64,000 nt of DNA from Chitinibacter sp. SCUT-21 (GTDB lineage: Bacteria; Pseudomonadota; Gammaproteobacteria; Burkholderiales; Chitinibacteraceae): assembly GCA_041874755.1 (NCBI GenBank), contig CP102611.1:310001-374000 (forward strand), written 5' to 3'. The notes below the pieces were generated by a model. It saw nothing but the letters and a program-made list of their open reading frames with translations. It had not been told where the DNA came from and made no database searches. The position numbers were made by a program, and so were the translations under genes. Below, one piece after another: positions 18,176-26,400 of this stretch. Positions within the stretch are counted from its first letter, which is position 1. Every line of letters starts with the position of its first letter.

Positions 18176-20950
18176 TTACAGCTCAGCCAATAGTGATTTC
18201 GCAGTTTGTTGCTGAGCGTCCGACCCCTCTTGCAATGCCTCTTGCAAGATTTCGCGCGCACCTTCCACGTCACCCATATCGATATATGCTTTTGCCAAGT
18301 CGATCTTAGTCTGAACAGGATCATCCGCCGCAAAGTCCAACTCACCAGCTGCAGCCGCCTCCGTCAAGTCGAGGCTTATATCACCAAATGTAGCATCAAC
18401 ATCAAAGGATGAACCCTCTGATTCAGGTGCCGCATTTGGAGCAAAATCACTTGCCTCGATAGAATTACCCAAGTCAAAATCAAAATCCAACTTGAGGTCG
18501 TCATCCGACTGCGCAACAGAACCCAAAGCCGCTACAGTCTCAAGCGATGAAGACTGCTGCACATCCTCTTCTAATTGCGGCAGATTTAGGCCATCACCCA
18601 GCGATTCAGGCGTAGCCACTAGGTCAAGATCACCCAAGTCCAAGTCATTCACCACAGCCGGCTCACCAAAGGAGCTATCCAGATCAATTGGCAAATCCAA
18701 GGACATTAGACCATCGGCAGCACCTGAGTCTTCACCACTAGGCGCCACCTCAGGGAGCTGAAGATCCACATCAAGATCAAAACTCGCATCAGCACTCTCA
18801 TCGAGGGATGACGCCAAACCATCATCAACAGCTGCCACATCAAGCTCTGGCACAACACTAGTTGCAAATGGTTCAGCAACGATATCCTCTGCTGGTGATT
18901 TAACTTGAGCAACTTCGGAATCGAAATCCAATTCAAAATCTAGCTCATTACTCGTCAATTGCTCTACATCTGGCGCCGTTGGCTCATCCAAGGCGGCAGC
19001 AACCACTTGAGGAGCAGCAACTGCAGCTGCAGCAGCGACTGCAACTGGCGCAACTAGACTTGTATCAACAACACCGGCAGGCTCTTTGCGGTACAGTGGA
19101 TTTTCTGGATCTATGGCACGCCCATTGATTGCTGCATCACGCCAGAATTCACCCTGCCCATTCGTTACCGCAAACAAAGCAGAAGCATGCTCTTCATAAG
19201 AAGTCACATCTTTGCGAGCAGAGTAAATATCCAACAATTTCATACGAATTTCATGACGAGTAGGGTCTTTATGCAAGGCGTCTTTTAGAATTTCTTCAGC
19301 CTGCGCATCACGCCCATAAGCCATATACACTTCAGCCTCGGCAATGGGATCTACTTCATCGGTATCAATAGTACCCAAGCCTTGACGACTAAAATCAGTC
19401 AAAAATGAGTTTTCTGTCGCCTGGGTGCTAATAACTCCGCCACCAGTGCTTCCCAGCACTGTGTTCGCCTTTAAATCGCCACCAGTAATAATGCTATCCT
19501 CAAAGACCCCAGGATTTTTACGGCGACGGGACCACCAAAGACCAACACCTCCCAACAAGACAGCCAGCGCACCACCACCCAGTGTAAGTGGATTACTCAA
19601 TAGATCATCGACGAAGCTAGTTTCTTCTACAACAGGCGCTTCAACCTGAATCCGGCGCTTAGGTTTTGCAGTCGCCGCTACAGCGCTGGCAGGCTCTGAT
19701 GCCGCAACAGCAGATGCCGTAGATGCCTCAGAAGCAGCTACGGGGACAGCAACCGCCAATGAAGCACTCGCAGACGCAGCCATAGAAGCGGAACTAGCTG
19801 CCTTTAATGCCGCCAACTTCTCCATATCAGACAAATTCTTTTGCAAGGCTGCAACACGCTGATTGGCTTCGTCGAGTGCTTTTTGACGTGTAGATATTTC
19901 CTCTTCGAGGGCTTGCAACTTAGCTGTATCACCTGATTTTTTCGCTGCATCAGCAGCTTTAGATAATTTCAGAACATCTTTATTTGCATCGGCGGCAGTA
20001 GCCCCCTGATCCTGAACCTTAGCCGAAATTTTGCCACCAGAACCTTGATCCGATAGTGATTTCGCAGGCGCTTTGGCTGCTGAATCAGCCAATTTGCCAC
20101 GATATGCATTCCAATCGGCTGACTGAACTTGAATCTCTTTTGCAGCCTCAACCTTAGAGGTTTGCTGGAGCTGAGCGGCCTCGGGAACTTTCAAAATCTT
20201 GCCACTTTTTAGGCGATTCATATTGCCTTCAAAAGCAGTAGGATTAGCGCGATACAAGCCTACCAACACCTGCTCAAGGCTTACACCCGCAGGCTGAACC
20301 TGGCGCGCTATAGCACCTAAAGTTTCACCTGACTTAACTTTATGACTAGAAGATCCAGCTGATCCACCACCATCCATTGACGAAGCTTGCGGCGCAGGTT
20401 TAGTTGATTCCGCATTTTGGTTAGCCTCTACCGCAGACGCCTTCGTTTTTTTAGATTTGACGCCTTTTATGGCACCTTTATTTTGGGTTCCAGGCAGGAC
20501 AGTCGAAGCATAACGAGAAGACTCTTTGACACCACCCGAGTAGTCTGCGGGGTCAATCAGTGCAGTGTATTCGCGCTGTATGCGGCCCGCCGCCCAATTT
20601 AACTCAACCAATAAATCCAAAAAGGGCTCAGTAATAGGCTGGCTGGAATTAACCACAACATAATACTGCCCGTTTGATCGCTTCTCGATATTAAACCGCA
20701 GACCTAAAGAAGCTGAAGGATATGCAATCTGCGCATTACTGTAACTCTCTGGTGGCGCCAAACTAACCACCAAAGAATCTGACTCACTAGGCTGAACAGA
20801 GACCAGATCGATCTCGCCTCGAAATGGCTGACCCAAGCCAGACATTACATTCAAACGACCCAAACCAGCGGCCTGACTAAATAGTGGCATCGCTGTTAGA
20901 GCCACAGCCAACACACAAGCTTTAAATCGAGGTGATCTTTGCACAAGCAA
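18176..20950 (-). CDS. fimV: FimV/HubP-type polar pilus assembly protein
   Basis: Large inner-membrane, peptidoglycan-binding protein (924 residues) that organises type IV pilus and polar functions. In order: signal peptide ending SQAAG; the conserved FimV N-terminal domain (GLGRLNVMSGLGQPFRGEIDL); a LysM domain at about 205-260 (VKSGETLGAIARQV); a coiled coil at about 335-385; a transmembrane segment at about 458-478 (LGGGALAVLLGGVGLWW) followed by RRRKN; an acidic cytoplasmic region; and the C-terminal TPR-like FimV motif (KIDLAKAYIDMGDVEGAREILQEAL). All hallmark parts are present. pilU elsewhere in the window supports a pilus system. Confidence 0.93.
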   Translation of the reverse strand: MLVQRSPRFKACVLAVALTAMPLFSQAAGLGRLNVMSGLGQPFRGEIDLVSVQPSESDSLVVSLAPPESYSNAQIAYPSASLGLRFNIEKRSNGQYYVVVNSSQPITEPFLDLLVELNWAAGRIQREYTALIDPADYSGGVKESSRYASTVLPGTQNKGAIKGVKSKKTKASAVEANQNAESTKPAPQASSMDGGGSAGSSSHKVKSGETLGAIARQVQPAGVSLEQVLVGLYRANPTAFEGNMNRLKSGKILKVPEAAQLQQTSKVEAAKEIQVQSADWNAYRGKLADSAAKAPAKSLSDQGSGGKISAKVQDQGATAADANKDVLKLSKAADAAKKSGDTAKLQALEEEISTRQKALDEANQRVAALQKNLSDMEKLAALKAASSASMAASASASLAVAVPVAASEASTASAVAASEPASAVAATAKPKRRIQVEAPVVEETSFVDDLLSNPLTLGGGALAVLLGGVGLWWSRRRKNPGVFEDSIITGGDLKANTVLGSTGGGVISTQATENSFLTDFSRQGLGTIDTDEVDPIAEAEVYMAYGRDAQAEEILKDALHKDPTRHEIRMKLLDIYSARKDVTSYEEHASALFAVTNGQGEFWRDAAINGRAIDPENPLYRKEPAGVVDTSLVAPVAVAAAAAVAAPQVVAAALDEPTAPDVEQLTSNELDFELDFDSEVAQVKSPAEDIVAEPFATSVVPELDVAAVDDGLASSLDESADASFDLDVDLQLPEVAPSGEDSGAADGLMSLDLPIDLDSSFGEPAVVNDLDLGDLDLVATPESLGDGLNLPQLEEDVQQSSSLETVAALGSVAQSDDDLKLDFDFDLGNSIEASDFAPNAAPESEGSSFDVDATFGDISLDLTEAAAAGELDFAADDPVQTKIDLAKAYIDMGDVEGAREILQEALQEGSDAQQQTAKSLLAEL

Positions 20951-20989
20951 TCTCCGATATTCACTGCCTAATTTGATTTTTGGTTACAC

Positions 20990-21008
20990 TGCTTGACTAT
21001 CAAGCAGA
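20990..21008. other. Perfect inverted repeat upstream of fimV
   Basis: CTGCTTGA and TCAAGCAG flank CTA, an 8-bp dyad 40 bases before the fimV start codon. It could be an operator or a hairpin in the fimV leader; the sequence alone does not decide. Confidence 0.35.
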
Positions 21009-21104
21009 AAATCCCTTTCAAACAAAGAAAGTAGCAGTCATAGCACGCATTTAATTCGCGCATTTATTCAACAATAAATCCAATAATACGGACATTTCAA
21101 TCCA

Positions 21105-22031
21105 TTACAGAAATTTATATTCAAAATTCTGCCCAAGCGTAACAGCTACGCTACGTTTTGGAGGAATCAATCCCGAATGCCAATGGGTTTTTGCCCACGC
21201 CCATAATTCAGCCAAATCGGCGCGACGCAATTCAGCAGGTGGATTTTGCCACAACAAATACAAGGCATCCCACAATTGCTGAACCTCATCACCTTCACGC
21301 AAGGTGGGCGCCAACGTTTGTTTGCTAAATTTCTCGCCTTGCGCATTTGAAATCACAGGAATGTGCATGTATTCAGGATGCGAAAATGCCAAGACAGATT
21401 GCAAGTAACGCTGCCTGGGCGTTGAGTCTAACAAATCAGCGCCACGAACAATATGAGTTACCCCACTATCAGCATCATCAATCACCACCGCTAGCTGATA
21501 CGCCCAAAAACCATCCGCCCTACGCAAGACAAAATCCCCCAACTCTTGCTGCAAATTTTGGCGCACAAACCCCTGAATGCCATCAAGAAAATCAATCTCC
21601 ATGTCAGGCACTTTCAATCGATATGCAACCTGCCCATTATCCGGCAAAAACGAATCACGACAGCGCCCTACATACCTAAAGCCATCAATCCCTCGAAGAC
21701 CATCAGCCAGCAGCACCTTCCGAGTACACTGACAGCGATAGACTTGCCCGTTCTTTAATAACTCAGCCAAAACTTCCGCATATCGCTCAGAGCGGCGACT
21801 CTGATAAAGGACATCACCATCCCAAACGAAACCAAATCGACTCAAAATCGACAAAAATGAGGCTGATGCCCCAGCAACCTCTCTCGGGGGATCCAAGTCC
21901 TCAATCCTTAGCAACCACAAGCCATTACTTCTCTGCGCCTCCAGAAAGCTAGCCACCGCAGCCATCAAAGATCCCATATGAAGCAAGCCTGTTGGACTAG
22001 GCGCAAAACGCCCCACATATCTGCTTTGCAA
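21105..22031 (-). CDS. gluQ: Glutamyl-Q tRNA(Asp) synthetase
   Basis: Attaches glutamate to queuosine at position 34 of tRNA-Asp. It resembles the catalytic half of glutamyl-tRNA synthetase: YVGRFAPSPTGLLHMGSL carries the HIGH-like motif, LRIEDLDPPRE follows, the zinc site is CQCT with a later YVGRC, and EKFSKQT replaces KMSKS. There is no anticodon-binding domain. I chose the TTG at 22031 (MQSRYVGRF) because GAGGTG precedes it at good spacing; TTG at 22046 is the alternative. Divergent from fdxA. Confidence 0.9.
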   Translation of the reverse strand: MQSRYVGRFAPSPTGLLHMGSLMAAVASFLEAQRSNGLWLLRIEDLDPPREVAGASASFLSILSRFGFVWDGDVLYQSRRSERYAEVLAELLKNGQVYRCQCTRKVLLADGLRGIDGFRYVGRCRDSFLPDNGQVAYRLKVPDMEIDFLDGIQGFVRQNLQQELGDFVLRRADGFWAYQLAVVIDDADSGVTHIVRGADLLDSTPRQRYLQSVLAFSHPEYMHIPVISNAQGEKFSKQTLAPTLREGDEVQQLWDALYLLWQNPPAELRRADLAELWAWAKTHWHSGLIPPKRSVAVTLGQNFEYKFL

Positions 22032-22133
22032 ATCGCCACACCTCAAATCAAATTTATAACAGCACCAAGCATCTGGCCGAGCTCTGCTAGAATATCGAGC
22101 TAATTTTACTTTCTTTCAGCCCAAGGACAAGCC

Positions 22134-22457
22134 ATGACCTATGTTGTGACCGACGCTTGCGTCAAATGCAAATACACAGATTGTGTCGACGTCTGCCCAG
22201 TTGACTGCTTCCGGGAAGGCCCGAATTTTCTAGTTATCGACCCTGACGAATGCATTGACTGTACTTTGTGCGTCGCTGAATGCCCCGTCGAAGCCATTTA
22301 CGCGGAAGATGAGGTGCCTGAAGCGATGCTAGACTACATCCAACTTAATGCCAGCCTTGCAAAACAGTGGCCGATTATCATTCAAAAGAAAGACCCACTC
22401 CCAGACCATGAAGAATGGGCGGGCGTTTCAGGAAAAATCGATCAAATCGAGCGCTAA
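22134..22457 (+). CDS. fdxA: 7Fe ferredoxin FdxA
   Basis: Small electron carrier of 107 residues. [18 protein letters not shown] and the second cluster [17 protein letters not shown] give the pattern of Azotobacter-type ferredoxin I with one [3Fe-4S] and one [4Fe-4S] cluster. The C-terminal helix ([20 protein letters not shown]) is typical of FdxA. A good Shine-Dalgarno sequence (AAGGA) precedes the ATG. It stands alone between gluQ and the S6 operon; its redox partner is unknown. Confidence 0.93.
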   Translation: MTYVVTDACVKCKYTDCVDVCPVDCFREGPNFLVIDPDECIDCTLCVAECPVEAIYAEDEVPEAMLDYIQLNASLAKQWPIIIQKKDPLPDHEEWAGVSGKIDQIER

Positions 22458-22469
22458 GACTACAAAACC

Positions 22470-22498
22470 TTGATCTAATAATAAAAAACCGCTAGTAT
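22470..22498 (+). promoter_or_regulatory. Probable sigma70 promoter of the rpsF operon
   Basis: TTGATC and TAGTAT are separated by 17 bases, 68 bases before the rpsF ATG. This leaves a leader of about 60 bases. The -35 hexamer and spacing match those I see before rpsA. Confidence 0.55.
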
Positions 22499-22524
22499 CG
22501 CGGACTCTTATCCCTTGCTTGACC

Positions 22525-22553
22525 GTGGTCGCTAACGGCAGGCTGTAAACCAC
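22525..22553 (+). promoter_or_regulatory. Hairpin in the rpsF leader, candidate S6:S18 autoregulatory site
   Basis: GTGGT and ACCAC can pair across a 19-base GC-rich loop immediately before the AAGGAG ribosome-binding site of rpsF. In many bacteria S6 and S18 bind a hairpin at this position to control their own operon. The position fits; I have not matched the consensus. Confidence 0.35.
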
Positions 22554-22565
22554 AAGGAGCAACAC

Positions 22566-22928
22566 ATGCGACATTATGAAATCGTATTTATCGTGCACCC
22601 AGATCAAAGCGAACAAGTTCCAGCAATGATCGAGCGCTATAAATCACTGATCACAACTGGTGCTGGTTCTATCCACCGCTTGGAAGATTGGGGCCGTCGT
22701 CAATTGGCTTACCCAATTCAAAAAATCCACAAAGCACACTATGTTTTGATGAACATTGAATGCAGCCAAGAAACTTTGGAAGAAATCGAACACGCATTCA
22801 AATTCAATGATGCCGTTCTTCGCCACCTGACTTTGAAAACAGACGGCGCTGTAACTGAAGCATCTCCGATGATGAAAGAAGAGAAATCAAAATCTCTGAC
22901 TCAAGGCGCTGACGTAGCAGCTGCTTAA
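22566..22928 (+). CDS. rpsF: 30S ribosomal protein S6
   Basis: Ribosomal protein of the 30S platform that pairs with S18. [53 protein letters not shown] and [12 protein letters not shown] are diagnostic. The 120 residues include a short acidic/Ala tail. First gene of rpsF-priB-rpsR-rplI, with AAGGAG at ideal spacing. Confidence 0.97.
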   Translation: MRHYEIVFIVHPDQSEQVPAMIERYKSLITTGAGSIHRLEDWGRRQLAYPIQKIHKAHYVLMNIECSQETLEEIEHAFKFNDAVLRHLTLKTDGAVTEASPMMKEEKSKSLTQGADVAAA

Positions 22929-22937
22929 TCGGAAAAA

Positions 22938-23243
22938 TTGAATCAAAGAAACCATTTTTTAGTTGAAGGTCAGTTACTGATCACAGACAGCCTTCGCCGG
23001 ACCCCTGCTGGCATTGCGATGATTGAAGGATGGATTATTCATCAATCTACGCAAACCGAAAGTGGCATAGAGCGTAAAGTTGAATGTGAAATGCCTTTTG
23101 TTGCTCTTGGTGATATTGGTGAGAAATTGCTAAAAACACCAAAAACACAAGGCATTAAATGCAAAGGTTTTTTAGCCGCGCGCAGCAGTAAATACCGACA
23201 GAGCATGGTTTTGCATATCATCGCTTTTGAATATTTGAATTGA
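22938..23243 (+). CDS. priB: Primosomal replication protein N (PriB)
   Basis: Single-stranded-DNA-binding OB-fold protein that helps PriA restart stalled replication forks. It has 101 residues, including RRTPAGIAMIEGWIIHQSTQ and the C-terminal KCKGFLAARSSKYRQSMVLHI. Position between rpsF and rpsR is characteristic. The start is a TTG 9 bases after the rpsF stop, with GGA just upstream; no in-frame ATG precedes the conserved region, so a weak start and lower yield than its ribosomal neighbours are likely. Confidence 0.88.
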   Translation: MNQRNHFLVEGQLLITDSLRRTPAGIAMIEGWIIHQSTQTESGIERKVECEMPFVALGDIGEKLLKTPKTQGIKCKGFLAARSSKYRQSMVLHIIAFEYLN

Positions 23244-23253
23244 GGATTAGACA

Positions 23254-23481
23254 ATGTCTCGCCAACTCTTCAAGCGCAGAAAGTTCTGCCGCTTTACAAC
23301 TGAAGGTATCGCTCAAGTTGACTACAAAGACGTAGCAATCTTGAAAGATTTCATCTCTGAAAACGGCAAGATTATTCCTGCGCGTATCACTGGCACTAAA
23401 GCTAAATATCAACGTCAATTGTCGACTGCCATTAAATTGGCTCGCTTCTTGGCTTTGTTGCCTTACACTGATCAACACTAA
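23254..23481 (+). CDS. rpsR: 30S ribosomal protein S18
   Basis: Small 30S protein that binds S6. [49 protein letters not shown] is the complete family signature in its usual order (given here in overlapping parts: [25 protein letters not shown]). Length is 75 residues. Preceded by GAGGA and followed by rplI after 21 bases. Confidence 0.97.
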   Translation: MSRQLFKRRKFCRFTTEGIAQVDYKDVAILKDFISENGKIIPARITGTKAKYQRQLSTAIKLARFLALLPYTDQH

Positions 23482-23502
23482 GACGGACGGGAGAAACTTA
23501 TT

Positions 23503-23955
23503 ATGCAAATTATCCTGCTCGAGAAAGTAGCGAATCTGGGTCAATTGGGCGACATCGTTAAAGTTAAAGACGGTTACGCTCGCAACTTCTTGATCCCACA
23601 AGGCAAAGCTAAGCGTGCAAACGAAGCCAACATGGCTGCATTTGAAGCTAACCGTGCGGCTCTGGAAGCTAAACAAGCTGAAATCTTGGCTGAAGCTCAA
23701 GCGCGCGCTGCTAAGCTGGAAGGCGCTGAAATCACTATCGCTCAAAAAGCGGGTGTTGACGGTCGTCTGTTCGGTTCAGTAACTAACCACGACATCGCTG
23801 AAGCCATCACTGCTTCTGGTGTTGCGGTTCAAAAATTTGAAGTGCGTCTGCCAAATGGTCCATTCAAAGCAATCGGCGAATACGAAGTTGCTTTGGCTCT
23901 GCACCACGACGTAGTTAGCACTGTTAAATTGCAAGTTGTTGCCGCTGCTGCTTAA
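23503..23955 (+). CDS. rplI: 50S ribosomal protein L9
   Basis: Binds 23S rRNA near the L1 stalk and affects reading-frame maintenance. The N-terminal domain has [18 protein letters not shown] and [14 protein letters not shown]; a long helix of Ala and Glu residues links it to the C-terminal domain with [21 protein letters not shown]. Length is 150 residues. Last gene of the S6 operon, followed by a strong terminator. Confidence 0.97.
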   Translation: MQIILLEKVANLGQLGDIVKVKDGYARNFLIPQGKAKRANEANMAAFEANRAALEAKQAEILAEAQARAAKLEGAEITIAQKAGVDGRLFGSVTNHDIAEAITASGVAVQKFEVRLPNGPFKAIGEYEVALALHHDVVSTVKLQVVAAAA

Positions 23956-23973
23956 TTAGCAATCAGGCATATG

Positions 23974-24005
23974 AAAAAGCCACGATTAAATCGTGGCTTT
24001 TTTTA
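23974..24005. terminator. Bidirectional terminator between rplI and tcdA
   Basis: AAGCCACGAT and ATCGTGGCTT form a 10-bp stem with A-rich sequence on one side and seven T on the other. It serves rplI on the plus strand and the converging tcdA on the minus strand. Confidence 0.85.
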
Positions 24006-24788
24006 TTTGTGCGCCAAATATTTCAACACCCTAGAAACCGCAACAAAGCCGAAGGTGGCCGTCACCGTTACGACCGCACCAAAACCACCCGCACAATCCA
24101 AACGCACGCCCTCCCCCACCTGCGGCTTGGACGCACAAACCGAGCCATCCAACTGTGGATAAACCAATTGCTCTGTCGAATACACACATTCAACGCCCAT
24201 TTTTTTGCCATTTTTGGCAAAATTAAAATCGCGCCGTAATAAGTTTCTCACCTTTGCGGCCAAAGGGTCTTGAATCGTGCGACTTAAATCATCAACCTTA
24301 ATTTGCGTCGGATCAATTTGCCCACCCGCTCCACCGACGGTAACAATTTTAATTTTATTACGTCGACAAAATGCAATTAAAGCCGCTTTGGTCTTTACGC
24401 TATCAATGCAATCAATAACATAATCATGACCTAGCAAATAATCCTTAAAATTATCTTCGGCAATAAAATCCTCAATCGCTCGAATTTCAATTTCCGGATT
24501 AATCGCACGCATACGATCCGCCACCACCGCCACTTTCATGCGACCAAACTGCCCTTCTAAGGCTGGAAGCTGGCGATTAGTATTGGAGATACACACATCA
24601 TCCAGATCTATCAAAGTTACCCGACCAATACCTGAACGCGCCAAACTCTCGGCCACCCAAGACCCCACACCACCAATACCAATCACGCAGATATTCGCAG
24701 TGCCAAAGTTTTTCAAACCCTGCACCCCGTAGAGTCGAGCAATGCCCGCAAAGCGACGGTGGTAGTTACTTTCCAAATCTAGCGACAA
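24003..24788 (-). CDS. tcdA: tRNA threonylcarbamoyladenosine dehydratase
   Basis: ATP-dependent E1-like enzyme that cyclises t6A37 of tRNA to ct6A. The nucleotide-binding site is VIGIGGVGSWVAESLARSG, followed by TLIDLDDVCISNTNRQ, VGGAGGQIDPTQI and CAGGFGAVVTVTATFGFVA. These match E. coli TcdA/CsdL throughout. I chose the TTG at 24788 (MSLDLESNYHRRF), preceded by AAAGGAA; the longer frame to 24836 runs through a terminator hairpin. About 261 residues. Confidence 0.92.
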   Translation of the reverse strand: MSLDLESNYHRRFAGIARLYGVQGLKNFGTANICVIGIGGVGSWVAESLARSGIGRVTLIDLDDVCISNTNRQLPALEGQFGRMKVAVVADRMRAINPEIEIRAIEDFIAEDNFKDYLLGHDYVIDCIDSVKTKAALIAFCRRNKIKIVTVGGAGGQIDPTQIKVDDLSRTIQDPLAAKVRNLLRRDFNFAKNGKKMGVECVYSTEQLVYPQLDGSVCASKPQVGEGVRLDCAGGFGAVVTVTATFGFVAVSRVLKYLAHK

Positions 24789-24798
24789 TTTATTTCCT

Positions 24799-24829
24799 TT
24801 AAAACAATTCAGCCCCAAATGGGGCTGAA
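24799..24829 (-). terminator. Rho-independent terminator after phaR
   Basis: TTCAGCCCC and GGGGCTGAA form a 9-bp perfect stem followed on the minus strand by TTGTTTT. It lies between phaR and tcdA. Confidence 0.75.
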
Positions 24830-24842
24830 GACACAACTATGG

Positions 24843-24887
24843 GTATTGCTCTCAAAATCAATACTCTAAAGCGCTAGAGAGCAATAC
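24843..24887 (-). repeat. 45-bp GTAT-N37-ATACCC element, copy 5, with 11-bp perfect inverted repeat
   Basis: GTATTGCTCTC and GAGAGCAATAC are exact reverse complements at the two ends of a 45-base element that begins at the last base of the phaR stop codon. On the minus strand the ATAC end is followed by CC. This is the clearest palindromic member of the family. Confidence 0.75.
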
Positions 24888-25552
24888 TATTCAGCGACTT
24901 TTTTAGTAGCCCGCTTTCTGGGCGCGGGTTTTTCGACCTGAACTTCGGCCTGCTCAACTTCCATCGTTGGTGGCGGCGCTGTAGGATGCAAGGCATCTGC
25001 ACCTTGTGGCGCAGATTTAGGACCACCAGGCATACCAAAACCGGTGAATAAATGTTTAGCACGCTCTTGCAGCTGCTGCTGCATTTCGACAAACATATTG
25101 GTGCTGCTTTCCAAATAATTACCCATCATATTCTGAATCGCAGGGCCCTGAAATTTCATAAACTCGCCCCACAGATTGGCATTACTAAACATTGGGTTAT
25201 CAGCCCCCAAGCTTGACTTCGTTTGGTCTTGCAAGCGTGATTGCATTTCAGCAAATAACTGCATATTTTTTTCTAAGTAATTTCCCATCAGACCCTGCAT
25301 TGCATGCCCGTAGAAACGGATAATTTGTGTCAAAACATCGTACGAGAACATCGGCATGCCGCCCGCCTCTTCTTCCAAGATAATTTGCAGCAAAACACTG
25401 CGGGTCAGATCCTCGTTTGTTTTCGCATCTTGAATGGCGATATCGATACCATCTAGCACCAACTGCTTCACATCAGCGAGCGTGATATAACAGCTTGTAG
25501 TCGTATCGTAGAGACGACGATTTGGGTATTTCTTAATGACCCGCTTTTCCAT
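24887..25552 (-). CDS. phaR: Polyhydroxyalkanoate synthesis repressor PhaR
   Basis: DNA-binding and granule-sensing regulator that represses phasin genes until PHA granules form. The N-terminal PHB/PHA accumulation regulator domain is complete: RVIKKYPNRRLYDTTTSCYITLADVKQLV, then TRSVLLQIILEEE and FSYDVLTQIIRFYGHAMQG. The C-terminal half is Gln/Met-rich and ends in a basic, Ala/Pro-rich tail. The ATG at 25552 has AAGGA upstream; a TTG two codons earlier is possible. It is divergent from a phasin gene, its usual target. Confidence 0.93.
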   Translation of the reverse strand: MEKRVIKKYPNRRLYDTTTSCYITLADVKQLVLDGIDIAIQDAKTNEDLTRSVLLQIILEEEAGGMPMFSYDVLTQIIRFYGHAMQGLMGNYLEKNMQLFAEMQSRLQDQTKSSLGADNPMFSNANLWGEFMKFQGPAIQNMMGNYLESSTNMFVEMQQQLQERAKHLFTGFGMPGGPKSAPQGADALHPTAPPPTMEVEQAEVQVEKPAPRKRATKKVAE

Positions 25553-25654
25553 ACTCAACCATCCTTTTCGTCGATTTTGTGCATAGCTATATTATCTAGC
25601 GAGAAGCAACACAATGCCAGCACAAAACACATGCCGCAGTGCAGCAAAATAGAT

Positions 25655-25683
25655 TTGACAACACCCAAACCCTGTACCAAAAT
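25655..25683 (+). promoter_or_regulatory. Probable promoter of the phasin gene
   Basis: TTGACA, a perfect -35 hexamer, is followed after 17 bases by CAAAAT. The ATG of the phasin is 80 bases further on. Confidence 0.55.
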
Positions 25684-25687
25684 AGTT

Positions 25688-25700
25688 TTGCATTGTGCAA
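25688..25700 (+). promoter_or_regulatory. Candidate PhaR operator at the phasin transcription start
   Basis: TTGCATTGTGCAA is a near-perfect dyad at the expected transcription start of the phasin. A second TGC-rich site, ATGCCGCAGTGCAGCA, is at 25631-25646. PhaR proteins of Ralstonia and Paracoccus bind TGC-rich sites before phasin genes; the assignment here is inferred from position and composition. Confidence 0.45.
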
Positions 25701-25763
25701 CGCACCATACAACCGGATCCCCCGGTTAGCTTTACCACCAAACCTAGACTTGGAGATTTCGAC

Positions 25764-26333
25764 ATGACTACAGCACAACAACAATACACCAACTTCGCCA
25801 CTGAGCAAGTTGAAACAGCCCTGCGTTTCGCTCGTATTTCACTCGATTCTTTAGACCGCCTGGCTAAATTACAAGTTGAAACCGCTAAAAATGCTTTAGA
25901 AGAAAATGCTAAAACCTTAAAACAACTTAGCGCCGTGAAAGACATTCAAGACGCACTGTGCACTCGCCAAAAATTAACCGACAATGCAATTGAACAGGCT
26001 ACTCTGTATTCACGCAGCCTGTACGAAATTTCATCGCAAGCTCAAGCTGAATTTTCAAAACTGATCGACGAGCGTAATGTCGATTTCAATAAAAACGTAG
26101 TTTCAGGCTTAGATCGTTTCGTAAAAAATGCGCCAGCCGGTGCCGACGCAGCGGTAGCTGCGGTTAAATCTACCGTTCAAGCTACGGCAGCAGCAGTAGA
26201 CAGCATGACTAAAGCAGCCAAACAAGTTGCTGAATTTGCCGATGCGTCAGTAAAAGCCGCTTCTACCGCAACTGCTGACGCAGTTAAAACCGCAGCCAAA
26301 AAAGCTAGCACAGCCAATGGCAGCAACGCTTAA
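25764..26333 (+). CDS. Phasin family protein (PHA granule-associated)
   Basis: Coats polyhydroxyalkanoate granules. The 189-residue product is helical and Ala-rich, with the phasin_2-type region TEQVETALRFARISLDSLDRLAKLQVETAK, and a low-complexity Ala/Lys/Thr tail (KAAKQVAEFADASVKAA) like that of PhaP proteins. I chose the ATG at 25764 (MTTAQQQ) with TGGAG upstream. It is opposite phaR and followed by a terminator, so it is a single-gene transcript probably repressed by PhaR. Confidence 0.88.
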   Translation: MTTAQQQYTNFATEQVETALRFARISLDSLDRLAKLQVETAKNALEENAKTLKQLSAVKDIQDALCTRQKLTDNAIEQATLYSRSLYEISSQAQAEFSKLIDERNVDFNKNVVSGLDRFVKNAPAGADAAVAAVKSTVQATAAAVDSMTKAAKQVAEFADASVKAASTATADAVKTAAKKASTANGSNA

Positions 26334-26351
26334 TTTACTTCGCTTGCAATA

Positions 26352-26390
26352 AGCAATAAAAAAGGCACCTTACGGTGCCTTTTTTATTGC
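26352..26390. terminator. Bidirectional terminator between the phasin gene and pnp
   Basis: AAAAAAGGCACC and GGTGCCTTTTTT flank a 4-base loop. Strong in both directions between converging genes. Confidence 0.9.
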
Positions 26391-26400
26391 CGGCCAAATA

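Noticed and set aside
24003..24162. Plus-strand frames inside tcdA and the rplI terminator
   Set aside because: No start signal or domain; the minus-strand tcdA explains the sequence.
24829..24855. Longer start of tcdA upstream to 24836
   Set aside because: It would run through a strong terminator hairpin; the TTG at 24788 has a clear ribosome-binding site and matches family N-termini.
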